Shown here piece after piece: positions 58,401 to 64,000 of a stretch of 64,000 nt of DNA. Made by a program: the position numbers and the translations under genes. A model generated the notes under the pieces. That model was not told the DNA's origin, made no database searches, and saw only the letters and a program-made list of their open reading frames with translations. The stretch is from Zygaena filipendulae (lineage: Eukaryota; Arthropoda; Insecta; Lepidoptera; Zygaenidae), in the NCBI GenBank assembly GCA_907165275.2, contig OU015650.1:5672001-5736000 (forward strand), given 5' to 3'. Every line of letters begins with the position of its first letter. Within the stretch, counting starts at the first letter, position 1.

Positions 58401-59147
58401 TCAATAAGTAATGCAAGTAATATTACTCGAGTGATATCACTCCACGAGGTCACAGATAATATAATACTATACTAGTGATGCAACATCAACCATTACTCGG
58501 TGACACTGGTGGTTAACTGATTCAAGTACTTTCCCACAAGTAAAGACGGCCGGCTTGTACGTACACGTGTTGTGCGCGTGTGCGTATCGTAAGGTTGACA
58601 GAAAACTGACAGTGACTGTTAGCTATCAGTGAATAATAATTGCCACATGTAGATCAAACTGTGTTTCAAACTTTCTTCGGTCTTTGCCAAGGTCATTTTC
58701 GTGGAGAATGAGGAGACATGAAATTTTTGGGAGGCGGAGAGTTTCGCTTCTTTCTATTCTTTGCCATTACATGAGAAACAAACATCACACTATCACCCAA
58801 CTCCTACCCGGCTCAATCAAGTCTCAAAGATACAAGTGATAGGTACCTACTACGCAATATCTCAGACTGTTAATAATTTTGGATACACTAGGTCCATTTT
58901 TCTTTAGAACGCGTTGAGCAATGTTTGAGCGATACGCAGGTATATAGTCATATTGCATCACATTTTAAGGTAATGTCTTGCGCATGTCTATTGCAGACAG
59001 TGGCAGGAGGGCAAGGTGTTGATGTTCGACGACAGCTTCGAGCACGAGGTGTGGCACAACGGCACCGGCGCGCGGCTCGTGCTCATCGTGGACGTGTGGC
59101 ACCCCGGCCTCACGCCCGCCGAGAGGCGCACGCTGCCTGCCATATAA
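46404..59147 (+). CDS. Asph: aspartyl/asparaginyl beta-hydroxylase (ASPH), complete
   Basis: Exons: 46404-46455, 46858-47046, 47213-47322, 47732-47929, 48007-48621, 49502-49643, 49727-49848, 49930-50044, 50664-50741, 50843-50932, 51004-51134, 51225-51564, 53141-53238, 55730-55970, 56550-56655, 56747-57457, 58997-59147; 3489 bp, 1162 aa. It is a type II ER membrane protein: short basic cytosolic N-terminus, helix at about residues 54-73, a very long Asp/Glu-rich lumenal stalk, TPR-like helices, then the 2-oxoglutarate oxygenase domain. Catalytic features align to human ASPH: GTHVRAHVGPTNCR (iron ligand His1084), RMHLGL (His1095), DDSFEHEVW (iron ligand His1129) and Arg1139 for 2-oxoglutarate; the usual third carboxylate ligand is absent, as known for this enzyme. 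It hydroxylates Asp/Asn in EGF-like domains. The 51564/53141 junction is the least certain. Confidence 0.93.
48007..48648 (+). CDS. ASPH acidic exon and possible alternative terminal exon (short isoform)
   Basis: The exon encodes about 205 residues, mostly Asp, Glu and Gln, with imperfect DDIQQDD repeats at about 48085-48240. The internal donor is at 48622 (AAAGAG-gtgcaa). If it is not used, the frame continues nine residues (VQMSYQIN) to TAA at 48646-48648. AATAAA signals follow at 48925-48930 and 48982-48987, with GT-rich sequence after the first. A transcript ending here would give a membrane-anchored acidic protein lacking the hydroxylase, like vertebrate junctate/humbug forms. Use of this end is inferred, not seen. 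Confidence 0.5.
   Translation, partial: DEDVPYSFRRYFGAEDDNDENEQDNDDIQQDEGDDIQHEDDDIQQDDDDDNQKDDEDDDDIQQDDSLEDDDDDIQQDDDGHEDDDDDDTQEDDEDSDEIVKSGNGENAQEDINDIDNIEDGVDNTEEKYFKNPKYNEDDEDDQREEPKYSHISKEDDDNENSHENSRSEEHELSTDTERLTNDDSNENQFSRIQEDDNQVEENKEVQMSYQIN
48925..48987 (+). terminator. candidate polyadenylation signals for a short ASPH transcript
   Basis: AATAAA occurs at 48925-48930 and 48982-48987, 280-340 bp after the read-through stop at 48648; a GT/T-rich stretch follows the first. Confidence 0.4.
50664..50741 (+). CDS. ASPH exon encoding a second hydrophobic segment
   Basis: The 78-bp exon (phase 1 to 1) gives MWLKLIVGGALLLATHAVVRR in the middle of the acidic stalk (about residues 515-535). 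It looks like a short membrane helix followed by arginines. Because flanking introns are both phase 1, it can be skipped without frame loss. Confidence 0.75.
52216..52873 (-). mobile_element. Helitron-like element with internal duplications
   Basis: On the minus strand it starts TCTATACTAATATTATAAAG and ends in a hairpin and CTAG, between A and T. Three or four internal repeats of 'cgcgggaattccgggataaa' show expansion or nested insertion. A plus-oriented end (gggagtgaaaccgtggggg) lies just before at 52000-52080. It is in an ASPH intron. Confidence 0.65.
54000..54121 (+). mobile_element. Helitron-like 3' end
   Basis: ctactgaatcgatgatcatg followed by gcgggtgaaaccgcggggga and cagCTAG then T. 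Confidence 0.55.
54306..54915. mobile_element. GGGTACTTGCATGA-element, best copy
   Basis: GGGTACTTGCATGA and TTCATGCAAGTACCC ends with TA at 54304-54305 and 54916-54917. The plus strand 54438-54725 is open for 95 codons (MTSLVQNYALLICDRN..); the block is shared by copies at 20440 and 35365. In an ASPH intron. Confidence 0.8.
55070..55133. other. isolated GC-rich patch in ASPH intron
   Basis: About 64 bp of nearly pure G+C (cgccgccgggccgctactgg) in AT-rich sequence, flanked by two copies of a gatcgttgt..catttttt word. No convincing splice sites. Possibly a small insertion or a regulatory patch. Confidence 0.45.
57728..58035 (+). mobile_element. Helitron-like element
   Basis: Starts tataataaaagagtagaatc, ends gcgggtgaaaccgcagggca then caattag. 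Opposite-orientation relative at 36150-36455. In the last ASPH intron. Confidence 0.55.
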
Positions 59148-59151
59148 GCAT

Positions 59152-59440
59152 ACTAGCTATCCCGCGCGGTTTCACCGGCGATAATTTCGAATTTCCCGCG
59201 GAATTGTTTCATACAAACTTTGCAACCCCTTTTCATCCCCTTAGGGGTTGAATTTCTTAAAAATCCTTTCTTATCGGATGCCTACGTCATAATGTAAATC
59301 TGTTGGCAAAACAATAAATAAATACATACAAAGAACACACCCTCCAAGTTTCAGGTCTCTACCATCAGCGGTTTAGAATGTGCGTTGATTCATCAGTCAT
59401 TCAGGACAAAGCATTTTATATTTATGGATGTTGGCAATCT
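59152..59440 (-). mobile_element. Helitron-like element directly after the ASPH stop
   Basis: CTAG begins five bases after the stop codon region, followed by cccgcgcggtttcaccggcg; relative of 26035-26265. The ASPH 3' UTR is therefore made of transposon sequence; an AATAAATAAA run near 59313 may supply its polyadenylation signal. Confidence 0.6.
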
Positions 59441-60452
59441 ATAATAATAGTTAAGGAACGGAATCGTTACGTCACGTGGTCACGAAAAACTGGACTTATG
59501 ATTTGTGATTTTAGGTTCCTTAATTTTATATGCGCGATATAATAACGATTGTAGAATTGTCAACTTGGCTAAGGGGGCAGGAAACCGATCGAGTTATCCC
59601 AAAAAATAATAACAAAAAGAAAAGTACAAAAAATATTTTACAGCTTTTGCTTGACGCTGATTTTTTTTTTGTTATTTTCAGTTTTAAGACTAATTAAAAC
59701 ATGTGATTTAACCTAGTTTGTTAGATTATGCAATTAGCAGGGTCTTTTTTCATACTGTAAAATTATTGTTAAAACGATTAACGTTGGTTAACTTCATAAA
59801 TTAATTTTTAAAACAATTCGATCGCACTAATTATTTGAAATGTGTCGATTTAACTCTCTTTGATCGAACTTGAACGAGCGTCAGGACCGAAAGAAAACTA
59901 AAAACAAACATGTGACGTGTAACGGTTTTGTTTTGGTAATGTCGCTATGAGTACCGAGATCGATCTTCTATGTTTCACCAGAATTTTATTGTACGTCAAT
60001 CAAAATGACACTCCCTTCCCCCTTACATTCCCCGATCGCTCTTCTATAAGCTCAAACTGCACAAGAACGACATAACATAAAGCGATGTGCCTAATCAGTA
60101 ATCAACCAATCGATTATATTGTAACTAAACGTGATCGATTATATCATAGAAATCATAGAATCATATAATTTGCATTCTTATTGACTTGTGTTAATTCGTT
60201 ATTTATTCGGTGGGTGCTTTATCTTAGCTACCTCCCTCGCGCTGATAAAATAACAGATAGTTTAACTATATCTAGTCGAATAGTTGTTAGAAATTTAATA
60301 ACAGTACTTTATCTGAGTATTTATCTCCTTAATACAAAAAACTACTTTCCTCTTACGAAAGTTTCTGTGAAATGTTTAATTGGACTTATATCTACATTAT
60401 TATTCATAACGTAGTAGTTAATTAGAACTATGTTTATCTTTAATAATTTAGC

Positions 60453-60914
60453 AATGATTTGTAATGTTTAGGTATCATTTATTTCTTAGCAGGTTCAAAA
60501 TTGTTCCAATATTAAGTATAACTTTGTTAATAGCAGCTAAGCAGCAGCTTATATAACTGTTCAGTTCTTTTTTTTTTTGTAAAACTGATGGTGTAGGTAC
60601 TACGTGCGATAGGTCACTCAATAAGTTCCGAGGCTAACTACTAGAGTAGTATATCACAAACTAACCAAGGCTAAACTTTTACCAATGATTTGTAATGTTT
60701 AGGTATCATTTATTTCTTAGCAGGTTCAAAATTGTTCCAATATTAAGTATAACTTTGTTAATAGCAGCTAAGCAGCAGCTTATATAACTGTTCAGTTCTT
60801 TTTTTTTTTGTAAAACTGATGGTGTAGGTACTACGTGCGATAGGTCACTCAATAAGTTCCGAGGCTAACTACTAGAGTAGTATATCACAAACTAACCAAG
60901 GCTAAACTTTTACC
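60453..60914. repeat. perfect tandem duplication, 2 x 231 bp
   Basis: Units 60453-60683 and 60684-60914 start aatgatttgtaatgtttagg and end ctaaacttttacc. By eye they are identical, including an 11-T run. Confidence 0.92.
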
Positions 60915-61982
60915 ATTTACTTTCAACTGTAATATGAATTAAATTTGATTTCATTTTATGGAGATTGATCCCAATTGATGATATTTAGCTTATTTGCCTC
61001 TTCCAGTTGTTTTACATAATGTTTTTAGAATACCATTAGTGTTTGACGGTCGTTATACCGTAAAAGATAATATTATAATATAATATGCTAAGTATTACTT
61101 AATTATTATTAAATATGAAGTTTACAATGCTCGATTACATTGCGTTTTTGTTTCATCTCTCAACCCTACACCCCAAAACTATAGAGCAGTAATGTTCGTG
61201 CTCTACGAAAAGAGTTTATACTTCTAAAACAAGACAATGCAACTCAAAAAGACTAAAGCACTACAAAGATTATATTTACACCCAAATTATTGAATTAAAA
61301 AATAGTATATAATATTCTTTATTGAAAAATGTATATTTGGTATAAATTACCTGAAGAGTTTAAATGAACATAATTATTCCTATTTCTTAAGACTAGTAAA
61401 GCTTGTTCTTATAAAATAAAGTCCTATTTTATAACATTAAGTCATAATTAGTACACTGTTCTTAAATAATAATCAATAACATAATACAAAAATAGTTATT
61501 ACAATATAAAGACCACCTACTTCATCTTCTAAGAATTAATTTATGAAAAGGACGGAAATATTTCTATAGTTCTATAAATACCACAACAGATGCTTCAGAT
61601 CTCAGTCTTACTTAGTTTATGGGATTTATCTTGTTTTTTATTGCAAAATTAATGTAATTATAATAACAAGTGAAATTTACTAACCAGTCATTGTACGTAT
61701 TAGTATTTAAAATCGAAAGCGACTTCAGTTTATGAAAGATTAAAGAATCATCTTGCTTATTAATATTATTACAACGTAATCGTCGTGATCTACACAACTA
61801 AATCTACAAACCTAGATTCTATTAAATTCGAAATAATTACGCAAATAAGAGCAACAAAATTGGAATGTATCAAATACATAGAATGCGTCTGTGATAGCTT
61901 AATATTATAAATTCTTAAAATGCTACCTACATTACCGATGGGTAAGTTTTGGGTATGAGCTAATGCAGTTAGCATCAAAATA

Positions 61983-63751
61983 TCACTGGTATAAGGCACA
62001 AGAGGACTGTTGTTGTTGGTGACTTAAATTGCTATAAGGGTCATTGGTAGGATGGTAGGCGGGCGGGCCGGGCGCCTGCGGCGTGGCGCGCGCGCTGTAG
62101 GGCGGCGCGGGCGGCGGCGGCGCCTCCCACCCCGCGCCGTACGGGGACGGCTCGCACGGCGGCATATCCAACAACGTATCGTAATTACCACTCATTTTAT
62201 CGTACGACCGACTGTTGGTATCATAGTTTGTTCTATCGTTTCTGGTGCCGATCGCGATATCTTTATACGGTCCGACGACATCGTATCCGGTGCTCACGCT
62301 TCCACGGCTGACCGTGTCGTATCTGCTCGTTATGGCCATCATATCGCTCGGAGGCGGCGGGGGCTCGTACACTTCCTGCGAGCGCGACAACCCCTCCCTC
62401 TCGGGCGCGTGATAAGTGATCGGTCGCGCTTCGTGGAAGTTGGAATACGAGGAATGTGCTGAGGTCGGGCGGGGAGCGCTGTCCCGCGGCAGCGATGCGC
62501 TCGACGACAAATACCCAGCGTTCCTATAGGAGCGCCGTGACCTGCGCACTGAAGAGCCGTTCCCCCGTGACCCCGAGCGACGCTTCACTCGGCGAGGAGT
62601 CATGGGCTTCAGAGTGCACTCGTTCATGTTTGTTTCTGCCGTGTTCAATTCCACTGTGTAAACTGGACGTCTTTGTAGTGTGCCTTTTTCTGCAAAAATA
62701 ATCTTATTATAAAAAAAAAGTTTGCAAATTTGCATCAATTATAATACATTTTTATATTTGAATCAATAATGACCTGAAACAGGCTTTTCTTTTGTCAGTG
62801 ATCGGTAGGATAACACCATTGCTAGAGGCATGGCTGTTATTGTTAGTAATGCAGCCACTATAGACTGTCCTAGCTCAACATGATACCACTGGAAGAAGCA
62901 TCCCTCCACACGTGTGGGTCTCCATGCGTCAGGTGTGTCTGATTCACCCCATACAGGCTGGCAACCCCATCCATTGCCTTCCCACCAACTCACACTTCCA
63001 GTTCCCAGTGAAAGCAAACCACTTTCCTGAAAAAAATTTATTGATTTTTTATTATAACAAAACTTATCCTTTGTAGAATCTAGGAGCCAGTATTTTAAAT
63101 TTGTTACAATCTATACTAATATTATAAGGAGGAAAGATTTCAACTTTGTTTGTTATGATTTAACTAAAAACTAATGGACCGATTTCAAAAATTCTTTCAC
63201 CATTAAAATGCTACATTATCCCTGGGTAATAAAGGCTATATTGTAACCCAGAATTCCCGCGGGAACTCCGAAATTACTGCAGGTGAAACTGCGAGGAACA
63301 GCTAGTGATTAATATAACTCAACCTAAACATCAAGTAAGCTGCTAAGTGAATAAGAATGGCTGAATGAAACAATTTTTTTAATAAGCAATAAATAAGTAA
63401 AAACAAAAAAACTGTCACACACACTGTGGTTTCACTAATATTAATTTAAGAGTTTCCGTAGGAATTCCAGGATAAAGAGTACCTGTTGTCTTTCTATATC
63501 CCTGACAAGGTATAATGATTGGTTGAGGAATTAAGGCATGAAAGCATAACATACAAACTCACATTCAAAATATGAAAAAAAAAATCTTATACTATTACCA
63601 TGGAACAATTAAACTAATAAAACTAGTTTAATTGGTCCATGCTATTACTTAAAATTTGCACAAAACTTACCCTATTTAGACTTCCTAAATTAATATAGTA
63701 ACATATTAAGAATATGTTCCATGAAAACCAAATAAAACTCCATATAGCATA
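61983..63751 (-). CDS. NKAIN (Na+/K+-ATPase-interacting protein), 3' part
   Basis: Three coding exons are visible: 63751-63671 (27 codons), 63026-62774 and 62689-61983, ending at TGA; the 5' exons lie beyond the right edge. The first gives YAIWSFIWFSWNIFLICYY, matching the third NKAIN helix; the second has the loop TGSVSWWEGNGWGC and the last helix (VELGQSIVAALLTITAMPLA). The family signature just after this helix is diverged here. The C-terminal ~230 residues form a long Pro-, Ser- and Tyr-rich cytosolic tail (YEPPPPPSD, PPAYHP, SHQQQQSSCALYQ), much longer than in vertebrate NKAINs; PPAY could bind WW domains. Family knowledge: four-helix membrane proteins that bind the sodium-pump beta subunit, chiefly in neurons. 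The donor of exon 62774 (GTCATT) is weak but keeps frame. AATAAA on this strand occurs at 61642-61637 and 61323-61318. Confidence 0.88.
63110..63305 (+). mobile_element. Helitron-like element, intact 196-bp copy
   Basis: Begins TCTATACTAATATTATAAGG, ends GCAGGTGAAACTGC hairpin then CAGCTAG, and sits exactly between A (63109) and T (63306), the Helitron insertion rule. It lies in an NKAIN intron. Confidence 0.75.
63306..63670. other. NKAIN intron remainder
   Basis: Holds a further degenerate Helitron-like stretch (63430-63560) and an actagtttaattggtccatg / catggaacaattaaac inverted repeat near 63597-63640. No exon seen. Confidence 0.45.
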
Positions 63752-64000
63752 CTGTAATTAAAAAAACCTTATTAGTTAATTTTTCAGTTCATTTCTCTAT
63801 GCTTTCAATGTCAGATTCCATCATTTTTATGACTCATTTGAGAAAATGTTATGGCCTTGCTATGTAATCAATGCTGTCTCAAAGATTGATCTTCTGCAAG
63901 ATGAAGATTTATATCACAAAACACAGTAGTTAGGTCACTTTTACATTATAATGACGACCTAAGTATTTATTTATTAATAATAAGTAGGTACCTACCAAGA
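63752..64000. other. NKAIN intron running off the window
   Basis: AT-rich; no feature recognised. Upstream NKAIN exons (helices 1-2) must lie beyond 64000. Confidence 0.6.

Larger units (their letters stand above)
59148..61982. other. intergenic region between convergent ASPH and NKAIN
   Basis: A Helitron-like element, a remnant of the 'ttaaggaacggaatcg' MITE family near 59450-59590, and the 231-bp tandem duplication. No coding exon seen. Confidence 0.6.

Noticed and set aside
62052..62462. 136-codon plus-strand ORF rich in Arg
   Set aside because: Antisense of the NKAIN tail exon; low-complexity Arg/Gly composition.

Overview
The window is insect nuclear DNA, almost certainly from a lepidopteran (moth or butterfly). 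It holds widely spaced genes with many short GT-AG-spliced exons. The intergenic DNA is AT-rich and littered with Helitron-like 'gcggtttcacccgcgg' remnants ending in CTAG, RTE-type LINE 3' ends, tRNA-derived SINEs and many small inverted-repeat DNA transposons. The species cannot be named from the sequence. I rebuilt exons by eye; for four genes whose ends are both inside the window the exon lengths and phases sum to whole codons.

Layout, left to right. (1) 780-2264 (+): 3' part of a sugar/trehalose-type MFS transporter. (2) 2509-16158 (-): complete 7-exon glycoside hydrolase family 1 beta-glucosidase (539 aa) with a remote signal-peptide exon; it converges on the transporter. (3) 16159-21209: intergenic, repeat-filled. 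(4) 21210-34009 (+): complete 15-exon endosomal-type Na+/H+ exchanger of the NHE6/7/9 class (664 aa), containing two minor-spliceosome (U12-type) introns, one of them AT-AC. (5) 34416-34592 (-): an orphan, well-formed in-phase exon of unknown gene. (6) 40581-41531 (-): complete 4-exon MBLAC1-like metallo-beta-lactamase (223 aa). (7) 41532-46403: a dense nest of transposons, including two hAT-type elements with exact 8-bp target duplications and a mosaic of inverted modules. (8) 46404-59147 (+): aspartyl/asparaginyl beta-hydroxylase (ASPH), 17 exons and about 1162 aa, with a likely early-terminating isoform. (9) 59148-61982: intergenic, with a perfect 231-bp tandem duplication. (10) 61983-63751 and beyond (-): 3' part of NKAIN, a Na+/K+-ATPase-interacting membrane protein, whose 5' end lies off the right edge.

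The genes do not form a pathway: sugar uptake and beta-glucoside hydrolysis sit side by side at the left, followed by endosomal ion exchange, a histone-mRNA-type nuclease homologue, an ER 2-oxoglutarate oxygenase and a sodium-pump partner. No rRNA, CRISPR or functional tRNA gene was seen. The most interesting material is the paired U12 introns of the exchanger, the orphan exon at 34.4-34.6 kb, ASPH isoform architecture, and the transposon mosaics at 12-13 kb and 42-46 kb.
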